56,520 bases of DNA from Pseudomonadota bacterium (GCA_021848965.1 JAJZTL010000002.1:1-56520); one strand, 5' to 3'; shown: positions 1 through 9,332, numbered from the stretch's first letter. Numbers and translations are program-made. The notes: generated from the sequence alone by a model not told the origin.

Positions 1-123
1 ACTGCTTCGCAAGGCTAAATGAGTTTTACTATGATCAACTACCCCAACAAAACAAGGTGGCTTAACTAGAGCGGAATATCACTTATAAATATGCTTTTAG
101 TTGTTCAAACAATTGGGACCACC
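1..123 (+). mobile_element. Right end of an insertion sequence (partial, IS3-like)
   Basis: This looks like the terminal part of an IS that continues left of the window. Bases 3-65 read as the last 20 codons of a transposase, ending EFYYDQLPQQNKVA. The downstream stretch AGAGCGG..ATCACTTATAA recurs on the other strand at the right edge of the window, again just after an EFYDQ-type transposase terminus. The IS tip probably lies near 118-123 (GGGACCACC), by comparison with GGAACCACA at the other edge. Family assignment is tentative, and no target duplication can be tested without the missing half. Confidence 0.45.
3..65 (+). CDS. Transposase C-terminal fragment (partial)
   Basis: This is the tail of an open frame entering from the left edge and stopping at TAA 63-65. 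Its last residues (EFYYDQLPQQNKVA) resemble those of the fragment at the right edge (EFYDQHLLKVMAA). Both are followed by the same AGAGCGG..TCACTTATAA motif. A neighbouring frame reads LRKAK before a stop, so a small frameshift in this copy is possible. The identification rests only on this paired similarity. Confidence 0.4.
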   Translation, partial: CFARLNEFYYDQLPQQNKVA

Positions 124-304
124 TCTGGCTGCTCTTTCAAAATTGTTGTACATAGATCGAATGCAATTCCAGATTGAAGACAAACTTCAACTGACTGAGC
201 TTTTAATGAAAGTTGATCATATCTTCCACAGATCAATAAATAGCTATTACACGCCAAACATTTTTACAGGCGCATTTACTCTAACAATAGATAAAAGGAA
301 ATAA
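101..304 (+). pseudogene. 3' remnant of a gene cut by the IS end
   Basis: The open frame begins at a TTG directly after a TAG. Its first eight codons lie inside the presumed IS terminus (to about 123). The gene-specific part therefore starts near residue 9, and the original start was probably removed by the insertion. The remaining 60 or so residues include LYIDRMQFQIEDKLQLTELL and end IDKRK. The protein is not recognised. It is followed after 4 nt by the next ORF, whose ribosome binding site (AAGGAAATAAG) lies inside this ORF's last codons. That suggests an old operon running rightward through 304-2032. Confidence 0.4.
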
Positions 305-308
305 GCTA

Positions 309-533
309 ATGTTAGATAAAAAAGATAAAGCCAAACGCAATTCTAATGACGTGAAATTGCACAGAAATAAACGAAAAGAACGCATAGAAAGCGGTAATCC
401 AGAACTATGGAATATCAAAGATTGTGCTGCAATCCTTTCGACCGACTACTTACGGGCAAAGTATGGATTTATGGCTTGGCAAAAGATTGGTCAGCTTATG
501 AATTATCCACTCCATACAGAACTTAAAAAATAG
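309..533 (+). CDS. Small basic hypothetical protein (74 aa)
   Basis: The ATG at 309 has a good Shine-Dalgarno sequence (AAGGAAATAAG). The N-terminal 30 residues are strongly basic (DKKDKAKRN, HRNKRKERIE), which suggests nucleic-acid contact or a disordered tail. The C-terminal half (NIKDCAAILSTDYLRAKYGF) looks helical. No family is recognised. It ends 8 nt before the thermonuclease gene and is likely co-transcribed with it. Confidence 0.55.
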   Translation: MLDKKDKAKRNSNDVKLHRNKRKERIESGNPELWNIKDCAAILSTDYLRAKYGFMAWQKIGQLMNYPLHTELKK

Positions 534-541
534 GAATATCC

Positions 542-1030
542 ATGAAAATATTTAGCTTTTCAACTTTAGTTGTGTGTCTCTTAACTACAAATGCTTATGC
601 AGATTTTTCTGGAAAGGTATATAGCGTAACTGATGGCGATACGATCACTGTGATTTCAAACAATCAAAAACAGATTGTACGTTTAGAAAATATTGATGCG
701 CCAGAAACTTCTCACCCTAATAGTAGTGTACCGACTCAACCTTATGGCCAAGCTTCACGACAGTTTTTAAACAGTCTGGTTTATGGGAAAGTTGTCTATG
801 TAAAATCAAATAAAATGGATCTGTATAAGCGAAACATTGGCACGGTGTACATAGGTAATCTCAACGTCAATTTAAACCTTGTAGAAAACGGTTTTGCTTG
901 GTATTCAAGAGAATATGGCAATGACCAATCCTATGTTGATGCGGAAAATAGGGCAAAATATCGTAAACTTGGCTTATGGAACGATAAGAATCCTATTTAT
1001 CCTGCTACATGGCGAAAATACTACCGCTAA
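542..1030 (+). CDS. Secreted thermonuclease (SNase family)
   Basis: The 162-residue protein has a signal peptide (hydrophobic stretch at residues 5-18, likely cleavage after AYA, residue 20) and one staphylococcal-nuclease domain. Diagnostic SNase motifs are visible: VTDGDTITV near residue 30, VRLENIDAPET near residue 50, KRNIGTVYIG near residue 100, and a LVENGFAWYSREY segment followed by AENRAKYRKLGLW. The catalytic Asp, Arg and Glu positions appear to be present. SNases cleave RNA and DNA in a calcium-dependent way. Such exported nucleases are frequent passengers on conjugative plasmids, with an unsettled role. Its 3' end overlaps the next ORF by 22 nt if that ORF starts at 1009. Confidence 0.88.
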   Translation: MKIFSFSTLVVCLLTTNAYADFSGKVYSVTDGDTITVISNNQKQIVRLENIDAPETSHPNSSVPTQPYGQASRQFLNSLVYGKVVYVKSNKMDLYKRNIGTVYIGNLNVNLNLVENGFAWYSREYGNDQSYVDAENRAKYRKLGLWNDKNPIYPATWRKYYR

Positions 1031-1509
1031 TCTTCAGTGCATTTCCTGAGAATATTATTATGGAAAAAGGCGAAAAAAAATTATATGTCCACGCAGGCAT
1101 TCGCATTACCAAATCCAAGAATAAGGTTTTAGTGATATTTACGCTCGATGATAAGGGTAATATCGATAAAGAACTTCATTTTGAAGCCGATGCAGGTGAC
1201 AAGAATCTTCTTGGTCTAATCTTCGAGGGATACTTTGAAGATGATACAGCCAGACTGAACAGATCCATTACACTACAAAAGGGCAAGTTTGAGGACAAGT
1301 CCCTCTTAACTCAATGGATCGCCGAACAGAATACAGCTCTATCTGATGCTAAAAAGACATCCTTAAAACCAGAAGTTATTAAAGACCTGAGTATTCGTTT
1401 AGAACCAGAACGAAAGGCATACCAGAATGCTCTTAAACGTGGAGATCTAGAGACAGCTAAATCCATCAAAGATCTTCTAGAATTGATCCTAACCAAGCCG
1501 TTGAATTAA
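1009..1509 (+). CDS. Hypothetical protein (166 aa; possible later start at 1060)
   Basis: The frame is open from ATG 1009, inside the end of the thermonuclease gene. An alternative ATG at 1060 gives a protein starting MEKGEKKLYVHAG and removes the overlap. Neither start has a strong ribosome binding site. The first half is predicted beta-rich (LYVHAGIRITKSKNKVLVIFTLDD). The second half is helical and charged (LSIRLEPERKAYQNALKRGDLETAKSIKDLL). No family is recognised. Confidence 0.6.
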   Translation: MAKILPLIFSAFPENIIMEKGEKKLYVHAGIRITKSKNKVLVIFTLDDKGNIDKELHFEADAGDKNLLGLIFEGYFEDDTARLNRSITLQKGKFEDKSLLTQWIAEQNTALSDAKKTSLKPEVIKDLSIRLEPERKAYQNALKRGDLETAKSIKDLLELILTKPLN

Positions 1510-1528
1510 AGTATTTAGAGTACCCTTT

Positions 1529-2032
1529 ATGTGTAATGAACATAACTCATTTGATCTTAAAGCTGCTTGTAAAGAGTGCCCTTTCAGAAAAGGCAATGGC
1601 TATTTAAGACCTGAACGTATATTGCAGATCATCAATTATATGAAATTTGATGATCAACTTTTCCCATGTCATAAAACTGTTAGTAAAGATGCCAGAGAGC
1701 CATACGATGAAGCAATGGAGCAGATCGATGATGAATTAGACTGGATCATCGATGAGGATATAGATCCTATTGAACTGGAGAACATGCGTAAACAGCTTGA
1801 GATTAAATACAACATCCCTGAGCTATTAGAAAATGTAAAATTCGCCTTAATGAATAGCGAAAAGATATGTGCAGGATGGATGATTTTAGCGAAAAAGGAA
1901 AAAATAATTCTTAATAATTTTCGTATTAGACTTGCCCTAATGAGTGGACAACTTACCCTCGATCAATTCAAAAATGAAGAACTAATTTATGAAAATGAGG
2001 CAGAGGCATTATACGCTCACTCGCAAATATAA
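1529..2032 (+). CDS. Cys/His-rich putative metal-binding protein (DUF6283-like)
   Basis: The 167-residue protein shows an ordered set of potential metal ligands: CKECPFRKG at residues 14-22, FPCHKT at about 46-51, and CAGW at about 112-115. This CxxCPxR / CH / CAGW pattern resembles the DUF6283 family, recalled from memory and not searched. The middle is acidic (DDELDWIIDEDIDPIE) and the C-terminus helical. The function is unknown. It is the last gene before a strong terminator at 2073-2111. Confidence 0.65.
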   Translation: MCNEHNSFDLKAACKECPFRKGNGYLRPERILQIINYMKFDDQLFPCHKTVSKDAREPYDEAMEQIDDELDWIIDEDIDPIELENMRKQLEIKYNIPELLENVKFALMNSEKICAGWMILAKKEKIILNNFRIRLALMSGQLTLDQFKNEELIYENEAEALYAHSQI

Positions 2033-2072
2033 AACCAGTAATAATCTAAAAAATGGCTATACGGAATAGCCA

Positions 2073-2111
2073 AAAGATTCATGCTTCAAACCATGAATCT
2101 TTCTTTTTTCA
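2073..2111 (+). terminator. Intrinsic terminator after the 309-2032 gene group
   Basis: AAAGATTCATG pairs with CATGAATCTTT across an 8-nt loop and is followed by a T-rich tract (CTTTTTT). A weaker hairpin (GGCTAT..ATAGCC) lies just upstream. It sits between two converging genes. On the other strand the stem is followed only by a short T tract, so it mainly serves the plus-strand genes. Confidence 0.75.
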
Positions 2112-2124
2112 AGGCAAATTATTC

Positions 2125-3132
2125 TTAATTAATATCTGAAAAATCACAATCAATTATAATTTTCTTTAATAAACCTAAATCACCTTTCTCATGTATAAAA
2201 CAACAAAGACCACTGAAAAAATTATATTCCTCAATTTGAGTTCTAAAAGACAGTCCAAAAAAAGGAAAGTCAAACTTCCATGTTGGTTCATTTTCATAAT
2301 ATGCTATTTTCATAGCCTCTAAGCTTTGTGCAGTTGTTTTGAACATAAAGTATTGGTTTGGTTGCAAACCTGAAACCATATAACTATAAGGGGCAATACA
2401 ATACTCAAACCATTTATCTTCTTTATAATTAATTGCGTAATTCATTAGTTTATGGATAAACCAACGTTGATCATCATTTAAACCAGAAAGGGTATCTTTC
2501 AATAATATGAGACCATTTCGCATATCAACAATTGATACATTATAAGGTTGAGTGAATCCATTAGATTTCATGTAATTACTAATATCTATATTAGGATCTT
2601 TAGATGGCAATACTTTTGGTTGGAAAAAACTTTGAGTATTATTGGTAAAATAGTATCTAAACTGATTTTCACAAAAATTATAAATAACATCGAACTTTTC
2701 AGGTGGCAACAGGCCAATGTCTTTTGCAATATCCCCTAAATTCTTTACTGATATTGAATAACCTTGTCTTTGAAAATTAATTTTTGGATCATTGGATATT
2801 ATTAAAAAAGTTATATCCTTATAAGTTTTATCCAATTCATGCTTTTCTAGCATTTCGAGCGTATCCACCATCTTGGATCTACTTCCATCTGCTGTAACCT
2901 GAACAGCCTTACCCATAATAGAATCACCAAGATCTATTGCAGGATGGTTATGCTTGACTATATTTAGATTCATTAAACCCAAACCATAAAGGTGATTCAG
3001 CAAAGTTGGTAAAATGGTCTCCATTACATGATTATCATCGAACAATCCTTGCTGACATTTAAATGTTATTGATGTGCTCAAATTTGCAAATGCAGTACTC
3101 AGATGATGACTTTGCTCTGTTCTAGTTAACAT
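2125..3132 (-). CDS. SMEK-domain-like protein, possible defence nuclease
   Basis: This 335-residue protein starts at an ATG preceded by GGGGATGCC. Its N-terminal 120 residues match the layout of the SMEK domain: a helix with DDNHVMETILPTLLNHLYG, then LMNLNIVKHNHPAIDLGDS, then MGKAVQVTADGSRSKMVDTLE. The D..VQVT arrangement resembles a degenerate PD-(D/E)xK nuclease core (established for SMEK proteins; assignment here by eye). The remaining 200 residues are not recognised; they may be a sensor or effector region. The gene stands alone between two terminators, reads toward the left edge, and is not part of the transfer operon. A role in anti-phage or anti-plasmid defence is inference. Confidence 0.6.
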   Translation of the reverse strand: MLTRTEQSHHLSTAFANLSTSITFKCQQGLFDDNHVMETILPTLLNHLYGLGLMNLNIVKHNHPAIDLGDSIMGKAVQVTADGSRSKMVDTLEMLEKHELDKTYKDITFLIISNDPKINFQRQGYSISVKNLGDIAKDIGLLPPEKFDVIYNFCENQFRYYFTNNTQSFFQPKVLPSKDPNIDISNYMKSNGFTQPYNVSIVDMRNGLILLKDTLSGLNDDQRWFIHKLMNYAINYKEDKWFEYCIAPYSYMVSGLQPNQYFMFKTTAQSLEAMKIAYYENEPTWKFDFPFFGLSFRTQIEEYNFFSGLCCFIHEKGDLGLLKKIIIDCDFSDIN

Positions 3133-3195
3133 GGCATCCCCAAATCAGTTTTAATCTAAATAATTGTAAATATATCAAATTCCCTTTTGTTTAGG

Positions 3196-3230
3196 CCAAA
3201 AAAAGACTGGATCAACCAGTCTTTTTTGCT
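3196..3230 (-). terminator. Intrinsic terminator at the end of dotL (usable in both directions)
   Basis: AAAAAAGACTGG, a 6-nt loop (ATCAAC) and CCAGTCTTTTTT form a strong stem with T tracts on both strands. It lies just past the stop of dotL and upstream of the SMEK-like gene, isolating that gene from transfer-operon transcription. Confidence 0.85.
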
Positions 3231-3237
3231 TTAATCA

Positions 3238-5979
3238 TCATTCATCTTTTAGGTTTTTACTGATTTGAGAAAAGATAATTTCATAATACTTTTCTAAACT
3301 TTGTAAAATTTCAACGTCCTGATCTTTAATTTCCTTTTGCATCTGCTGCACTGAAACATCACGACAATTGATAAAGTCTTCCACATATTGATAGCGTTGA
3401 ATCGCATCTTCCTCACACAGCTCAAGCATAGATTCGTCAACATATCTCGTTAGTGACTTTTGCGTATCTAATGCTGCCTGATCAAGCTGCTGTAGATCCT
3501 CTATACTTGGAATGGAGAAATGGGAAATAAAAATATCTGAAGACTTCAAATGCGCCTGCACACGTTGAGCAAACTCATTTGAATACAGCTGCTCCGCATC
3601 GATGAAGTTATTACCTTTAACGAACTCCTGAACTTCAGTGACCGTTTGAACTTCGTTTTGGTTTAATTTCAAATAATGATCTATATTTTTCAAAATTTCT
3701 TCAGGCCGTAAATCTGCTTGCTGTTGAGTCTGGATCTTGTTGGTCTCATCCAATACAAAAGCAAGTTGTTCATTCTCCACTTTAACTTCAGCGAATAAGT
3801 TATCAATTTCATTATCTAGCTCATCATTGAATGAACTATCAGCTACGTCCACCTCATAGAATGGAGACGCAAAATCATTCACGCTACTTGCTTCAAGCAT
3901 CAGCTGAATTGTTCTGAGTGCAGCATAGAATGACGAACCAACATTACTTTGGTTTTGGTTGAACATTGCCCCGATATTTTCTAAGTCAGATTGAATACCC
4001 CGATTCTCAGCTCCTATTGCCTCAATTTTGCCATAGTTCGGACAACTTTGAGCCAAAGTACCAGTTTCAATGAAACTGGCTAATTTCGCAATCTGGTCTT
4101 CATATTCGATATGGTCAAAATATGAAAGTTCCTTTTCTATTGATACGAAATCATTTAAGCGGATCTTATTTAATTTTGGTGGTGTTACATACATGGTCTG
4201 CATTTGGATCGCAGACAATACGCCACTTTTACCACCATCAATTTTTTTCGCAATAATCATTGTGAATTGCCCCTCTTGCTGAGTGGCCAATGATTTATAA
4301 GAAACTGTTGGACGTTTCTCAATTCCTACATTTGTGGACTGTCGGTAATTCGTACCGAATAATTCACTTGTCTCAACATTGTAGCCCTGAATCGTGGCCT
4401 GATTGGTATCACTGACAATCCCTTTAACACGGGTATAAGTTTGGCCTTGTTCACCAGAGTTAATACGACCGATAGTTTTTGTATTGGTATTGGCAATAAT
4501 TGCCTCACCCTCTTTTTCATCTGCACGTAAAATGTCCGAAACGTCTTGTGCGGAAAAGGTCATACTGAAAGATAGGCCACGAGCTTGAGCAGGAATTACC
4601 GAAAGACCTGCCACAATTTGGTAGCCGACTTCATCCAGAACAACTTTATAGCAAGTCTTGGAGGCTGTGACTTTCGATTCAATAACATTTCGTACCACAC
4701 CATCAATCTTGTTACCCAATGCCCCTGCCATCATTTGCTTCAATGATCCGACACAGAGTTTTCCAAGCATTTTGATCGTATCTGGAGCATTTTGTAGAGC
4801 AGGTAAAACAATCAGTAAACAACGTCTGTTCAATACCACATCGAACATATCAATTTCTGAGGCTTTATCACCATAGATATGACCAAAGTTAAATGACAGA
4901 TCACTGATTGCACGGGTAAAACTCATAATTACATAGCCGTGCTGTTCATTGGTTTTTGCATCCTGTTTGTACATTCTGCTTTCATCAAAACCTGCCAAAG
5001 AGCCAAGATAGGCACGTAATGGACTTACAGCTGTGATGTATTTTTCACCAAAAATTTTATAATATTTTTCAAAATCCTCTCCGTAGGCCACACGGATAAT
5101 TAAGTTGAGTTCCTGATATTCAACGTAAGTTTTTGGCTGAAGTAGTAATAGGCCACGATCTCGAAGAAATGTCAGAATATTGGTTAATGCGGTCAGGTAC
5201 ATAATTGTACGGCCTTTCCACATATCACCACCTGAACCACCAGAGTCATCCAGTAGGTACACCAACTGTTCACTTAGCATGGCTGCACTGGTGTATGACA
5301 TCAGGTTAAATGTGTTACTGAGCTTATCTTCTTGCTTCTCAAGCAAGTCTCGCCCTGCGGTAATAAAGTTAGTCACCAACATATCGTCTTGACGCATAAA
5401 ACGAGCAGTCAAATACATTGATTCAGCGACTAGATCCGTTGTACCCTTTGCATCAGAAATGATAAATCCACTATTTTGCAGCAATGGATTGGTCAGGATC
5501 ATTTTAATCGTTTCAGTCTTACCTGCACCCGTTGTACCAATGAGCAGGTCATGGGTTCTTTCATCACTGTCTGTTTTCCAAACCTGTTGTCCTGTGATGC
5601 GGTCAACACCATAGTAATATGTACCATCTCCCCATGCTTTCTCAGGATTTTTCCACAAGGAAACCTTTCTGGCCAGAGCATCAAAAGATCCGTCAGGGAT
5701 CTTGGCATGTTTAGGCACTCGATAGGGCATATTATGAAAACGTTTTTTGGGTACTAAGTACAAACGGATCATTAATAAGGCGATTGGCGTTAAAAGAATT
5801 AAGAAAAAGGGAAAGAAAATTGTTAATACGGCAAGCGAAGAAATAACTATGGCAAATAACTGAGACCCATCAGATTTCAGCAATGCTTGGTGCATTTTCT
5901 GAAATATATCACGGGTATCTACACGTAAATCTTTCGGTTCAAATTGATTTGTAGTTCCATCGTGTCTAGGCGCAACCAT
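3238..5979 (-). CDS. dotL: Type IV coupling ATPase, DotL/IcmO (TrbC of IncI) family
   Basis: This 913-residue VirD4-class ATPase would recruit the relaxosome or protein substrates to the type IVB channel. Transmembrane segments lie at about residues 40-73. Walker A is GTTGAGKT (148-155) and Walker B is VVLDEVG (D449-E450). The conserved SDAKGTTDLV region follows Walker A. The C-terminal part beyond about residue 640 is acidic and helical; in Legionella DotL the equivalent tail binds DotN and adaptor proteins. At 913 residues it is longer than Legionella DotL (about 780), mostly in that tail. AAGGA lies 11 nt before ATG 5979. A terminator hairpin separates it from dotO, so it may need readthrough or its own promoter. 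Confidence 0.88.
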   Translation of the reverse strand: MVAPRHDGTTNQFEPKDLRVDTRDIFQKMHQALLKSDGSQLFAIVISSLAVLTIFFPFFLILLTPIALLMIRLYLVPKKRFHNMPYRVPKHAKIPDGSFDALARKVSLWKNPEKAWGDGTYYYGVDRITGQQVWKTDSDERTHDLLIGTTGAGKTETIKMILTNPLLQNSGFIISDAKGTTDLVAESMYLTARFMRQDDMLVTNFITAGRDLLEKQEDKLSNTFNLMSYTSAAMLSEQLVYLLDDSGGSGGDMWKGRTIMYLTALTNILTFLRDRGLLLLQPKTYVEYQELNLIIRVAYGEDFEKYYKIFGEKYITAVSPLRAYLGSLAGFDESRMYKQDAKTNEQHGYVIMSFTRAISDLSFNFGHIYGDKASEIDMFDVVLNRRCLLIVLPALQNAPDTIKMLGKLCVGSLKQMMAGALGNKIDGVVRNVIESKVTASKTCYKVVLDEVGYQIVAGLSVIPAQARGLSFSMTFSAQDVSDILRADEKEGEAIIANTNTKTIGRINSGEQGQTYTRVKGIVSDTNQATIQGYNVETSELFGTNYRQSTNVGIEKRPTVSYKSLATQQEGQFTMIIAKKIDGGKSGVLSAIQMQTMYVTPPKLNKIRLNDFVSIEKELSYFDHIEYEDQIAKLASFIETGTLAQSCPNYGKIEAIGAENRGIQSDLENIGAMFNQNQSNVGSSFYAALRTIQLMLEASSVNDFASPFYEVDVADSSFNDELDNEIDNLFAEVKVENEQLAFVLDETNKIQTQQQADLRPEEILKNIDHYLKLNQNEVQTVTEVQEFVKGNNFIDAEQLYSNEFAQRVQAHLKSSDIFISHFSIPSIEDLQQLDQAALDTQKSLTRYVDESMLELCEEDAIQRYQYVEDFINCRDVSVQQMQKEIKDQDVEILQSLEKYYEIIFSQISKNLKDE

Positions 5980-6003
5980 CTTTCAACTTTTCCTTTTTCT
6001 TAT

Positions 6004-6041
6004 AAAAAAAGAGAACTTCCTAAATTAAATGGAAGTTCTCT
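6004..6041 (-). terminator. Intrinsic terminator between dotO and dotL
   Basis: On the minus strand AGAGAACTTCC, a 10-nt loop and GGAAGTTCTCT are followed by a run of T (TTTTTTTA). The stem has 11 perfect pairs. It lies within the 74-bp gap between the stop of dotO and the start of dotL, where a normal operon would have none. Confidence 0.8.
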
Positions 6042-6053
6042 GTGAGTACCAAC

Positions 6054-9000
6054 TTAAGCCACACTACGACTATTGATATAGTTATAGGTATTTACAATAT
6101 CATCAGCCAATTCGTTATAAACCGATTCAACTGCTGCTTGCTGCTGATCAATGCTCATTGAACTACTGGCGAGTTCTAAAGCACGTTCTTCCTTTTTGAC
6201 CTGAATAATTGATTTAACACCTCTAGGGTGAATCATGGCCAACATATTGATGACTGTATCCAAGTCATAACGTTTACGAAGTATGCTGCGTACAGCTTGG
6301 TCATCTGGATCTGTGGTTAATAACCACAGGCGTTTTGAACCAACCATTGAAGTGAGGAACTGAACAAATTCATTCCCCTGCTTATTGATCACTTTGGATA
6401 AATAAGTCATACCTGTTGGACGTAGGCCTACTGCCGTTGTCAAACGACTGACTTGAGCAGGCGTAAGGGATAAGGCCTGAACAATTTCTTTTCGTTCTTC
6501 AGGTGAACCCGATGAACAAACAACAAATCTACGAGCAGCTTTCACCAGTAATCCAAAGTCACTGATGTATTGTGAGCTTAAATAATAGGCAATACCCCAT
6601 TTACGGGCTTCACGGCTATCTCGTTCTAATTCAGCAAGCATGGTCTGGTCTGACTTAATGTTGTGCATTTCATCAAATACCATATATTTACGGTCAACTT
6701 TCAACTCGGCAACCAGTCTTGAATAGTATTCGAGATAGGTATCAGGGATCTCACCACGTTGTAAGTCTTCTTCTGAATAGGCAATACGTTTTTTATAGAA
6801 CATGCGAATGATCTGGAAGAATAACGAGTTATTCTTTGGATTGTTTTTCACAATCACATCTTGTAGATCCACTGAAGCAATACGGGCATCAGAAATATCG
6901 AATTCGGTATAGTTATTGAAGTTTGGATAATCAATTGCCACTTGAGACATGGCACGGGCAATCGCATCCAAGATGTAATCACCATTGCTTAATTTATAAT
7001 TGCCATAAATACGTTTAACTGTATCAAACTTAGTCACTGCAATACAGTCAGCGAGAATAGGCATAGCATAGCGGTGAGCCAAGTTTCTAGCACGATATAG
7101 CTTGTTTTTGCGCTGTTGACTAGCCGTATCACGCTCTAAAATCGATTCTGCACGTTGATGACACAGTAAAGCCAGATCATGCAATCTTAATTGCTTACTC
7201 ACATCAATGTTGATCCGAAGTTCTCTCAATAGAAAATCAAGTTCAGTACTCTGGCCAATTTGATATAGCTTAGGTTGAGCTTGGTCATTATCTGTGGCAA
7301 AGAAATCAAATGTTTCTTTCAGGATCAATGAAATTACGTTTGATACTTCCGCTTCTGGTCTATCGAGTTCCGATGGGGTAACAAGTGTCACCAGAAAGGA
7401 TTTCATTTCTGCGAATTCATTTGACAATGGATGTTGTAAACCAACAGCCGTTTCTAGCGGATTAATAGCATCCCGTTTAGTACGTGAGATCCTGCGATAC
7501 ACACACAGATTTTTTCGAGAAGTATCCAAAGCATTTTGAATACCAAAGACTAGGCCTGATGAGGTCATCCCAACGTCTGTGATAAAAATATAAGGGATAC
7601 GGTCTAGGCCTGCTGCAAGAACAGATTCAAACAACTCATTGTTCATCTGCATCGACTTACCCGAACCCATTGAACCAATGATAATCGTATAGTTATAGGC
7701 AAGTTCATCGGAGAAGTGCTCTAACTTCACCATCTTTCCACAAGGTGTTCTTTGAACCATTGTGCCTTTTTTGAACGGTGATGCAGGACGATCCAATGGA
7801 AGTAGGTGTAATGCGTCTGGTAAGGGAGCAGCTGCTAGAGGTGCGTGATGATTAAAGCCTAAAGGGAAATGAGTAAGATACGCCTGAACCACGTCTCCAG
7901 TACGCTCAAGTGGAGCTGCATGACCCCAGTTTTGTAATGCACGCCAGAGCTTAGATTTGCGAATTTGTAATCGTTCTAACCCTTTTTCAGTCTTTTCATC
8001 CCAAGTCATCGCAGAGACCTGTAAACCGACCACTGTACCGCCAAAGTCCGCATAACGCTGTAGGGCATCACCTGCTGACTTTAATTGGGCATTGTCTGCA
8101 CCTTGCCATGCAACAACTGAAGCCAAAGCACGTTTAAGGCCAATACTGGCCATACCATCTCCAGAAAGCATGAAAGAAACAGCATACGGAATTGCCCGTA
8201 CTGATCCATCACTTAATTCAGTCGTCTGCTGATTCATACGGTCAAAGAAATCAGCAAAAGTTGGCATAATTGATGACATGCCCGAAAAACTTGGAGATGG
8301 AGGTACGCTCAATGGAATAGGTGCATAGACCAGATCACCGACCTCTACAGATCCTTTTGGCGCAGTGATGTCACCTGCCTTATCTTTACTATCCAGTGGG
8401 GTAATGGTCTGGATCATCAGCTGATCTGAAATCTTTGGATAAAGCACTTCAGAATAGTCATTAGGACTCGGACGAGATTTCCAACGCAAAGGGATAGGCA
8501 TTCCAGAATTAGGAATGAATGGCTTATAGTTCGGATCAAAATAACGAGGGTTCATCATGCGACCAATCGATGTGATAGCACCACTAACATCCAGTTTTTC
8601 TACCACACCTTTAAAGTCAGAATGTTCAAGCTCGTTGATAATACCCTGAACAAAAGTATCATGGATCGCTTTTAGTGCAGGCAACCCGTGCAACAGATTT
8701 TGTGCATCTTTCATTGTGCCGATTTCATAACGTTTCGCTAAGTCAGCAATGCGTTTATGGTCGTTTTTAATTTCAGCTGCATCTAGTAATCGAGGATGAG
8801 TGATAACGGCAATATAGCTTTGCTCATCATATAGATAAGGTTCGTAAATGGCTTTGTTTTCATCAATAAATGAGTTCAAGTTCAAACCAAGAGTACTTGC
8901 CGTTTTCTTTTGGATCTCGATAATACGATCAATACCTGCATTACCATCCAGATCTCGCCTAAATACCCACATCAATTTATGGCCAACGGTTTTGAATGGG

Positions 9001-9320
9001 TTTCTCAGGTAGCTATTCAATCGATCAATCTGGCCGAGAAAGATTTCGTTATAATCAATCGTGGATCTAATACCGTCATAACGCAGCAAGGTAACTAAAG
9101 CACCATTTTGAAGAACCAAATTGTAGTGACCGTCCACCGTTTCAATTTCACAGTAATCTTCTGCCGATGCCTTAAACATCTTAGCGAGCCAGACCAGTAC
9201 CAGTTCAACTGCTGAAATCGTGGCACTCGGCTTATAAGGTTTAGCAACAGGCGGTTTAGCTTTTGCTTTATTAGTTTTAACAGTACTTCTAGTATCTGTT
9301 TTTTGTTTAGCATTTCCCAT
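6054..9320 (-). CDS. dotO: VirB4-class ATPase, DotO/IcmB (TraU of IncI) family
   Basis: The 1088-residue protein is close to the roughly 1000 residues usual for DotO/IcmB/TraU, the inner-membrane ATPase that energises assembly and transfer. The N-terminal 40 residues are basic and low in complexity. Walker A is GSMGSGKS at 549-556. Walker B is YMVFDEMHN near residue 880, followed by a DSREARKWG helix and an SSQYISDFG segment typical of the VirB4/TraU motor. A ribosome binding site (AAGGTTAAATT) precedes ATG 9320. It follows the unknown 347-aa gene by 12 nt and is followed by a terminator. Confidence 0.9.
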   Translation of the reverse strand: MGNAKQKTDTRSTVKTNKAKAKPPVAKPYKPSATISAVELVLVWLAKMFKASAEDYCEIETVDGHYNLVLQNGALVTLLRYDGIRSTIDYNEIFLGQIDRLNSYLRNPFKTVGHKLMWVFRRDLDGNAGIDRIIEIQKKTASTLGLNLNSFIDENKAIYEPYLYDEQSYIAVITHPRLLDAAEIKNDHKRIADLAKRYEIGTMKDAQNLLHGLPALKAIHDTFVQGIINELEHSDFKGVVEKLDVSGAITSIGRMMNPRYFDPNYKPFIPNSGMPIPLRWKSRPSPNDYSEVLYPKISDQLMIQTITPLDSKDKAGDITAPKGSVEVGDLVYAPIPLSVPPSPSFSGMSSIMPTFADFFDRMNQQTTELSDGSVRAIPYAVSFMLSGDGMASIGLKRALASVVAWQGADNAQLKSAGDALQRYADFGGTVVGLQVSAMTWDEKTEKGLERLQIRKSKLWRALQNWGHAAPLERTGDVVQAYLTHFPLGFNHHAPLAAAPLPDALHLLPLDRPASPFKKGTMVQRTPCGKMVKLEHFSDELAYNYTIIIGSMGSGKSMQMNNELFESVLAAGLDRIPYIFITDVGMTSSGLVFGIQNALDTSRKNLCVYRRISRTKRDAINPLETAVGLQHPLSNEFAEMKSFLVTLVTPSELDRPEAEVSNVISLILKETFDFFATDNDQAQPKLYQIGQSTELDFLLRELRINIDVSKQLRLHDLALLCHQRAESILERDTASQQRKNKLYRARNLAHRYAMPILADCIAVTKFDTVKRIYGNYKLSNGDYILDAIARAMSQVAIDYPNFNNYTEFDISDARIASVDLQDVIVKNNPKNNSLFFQIIRMFYKKRIAYSEEDLQRGEIPDTYLEYYSRLVAELKVDRKYMVFDEMHNIKSDQTMLAELERDSREARKWGIAYYLSSQYISDFGLLVKAARRFVVCSSGSPEERKEIVQALSLTPAQVSRLTTAVGLRPTGMTYLSKVINKQGNEFVQFLTSMVGSKRLWLLTTDPDDQAVRSILRKRYDLDTVINMLAMIHPRGVKSIIQVKKEERALELASSSMSIDQQQAAVESVYNELADDIVNTYNYINSRSVA

Positions 9321-9332
9321 AATTTAACCTTT

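Noticed and set aside
5476..5757. 93-aa plus-strand ORF opposite dotL
   Set aside because: It overlaps the Walker A region of dotL on the other strand; shadow frame.
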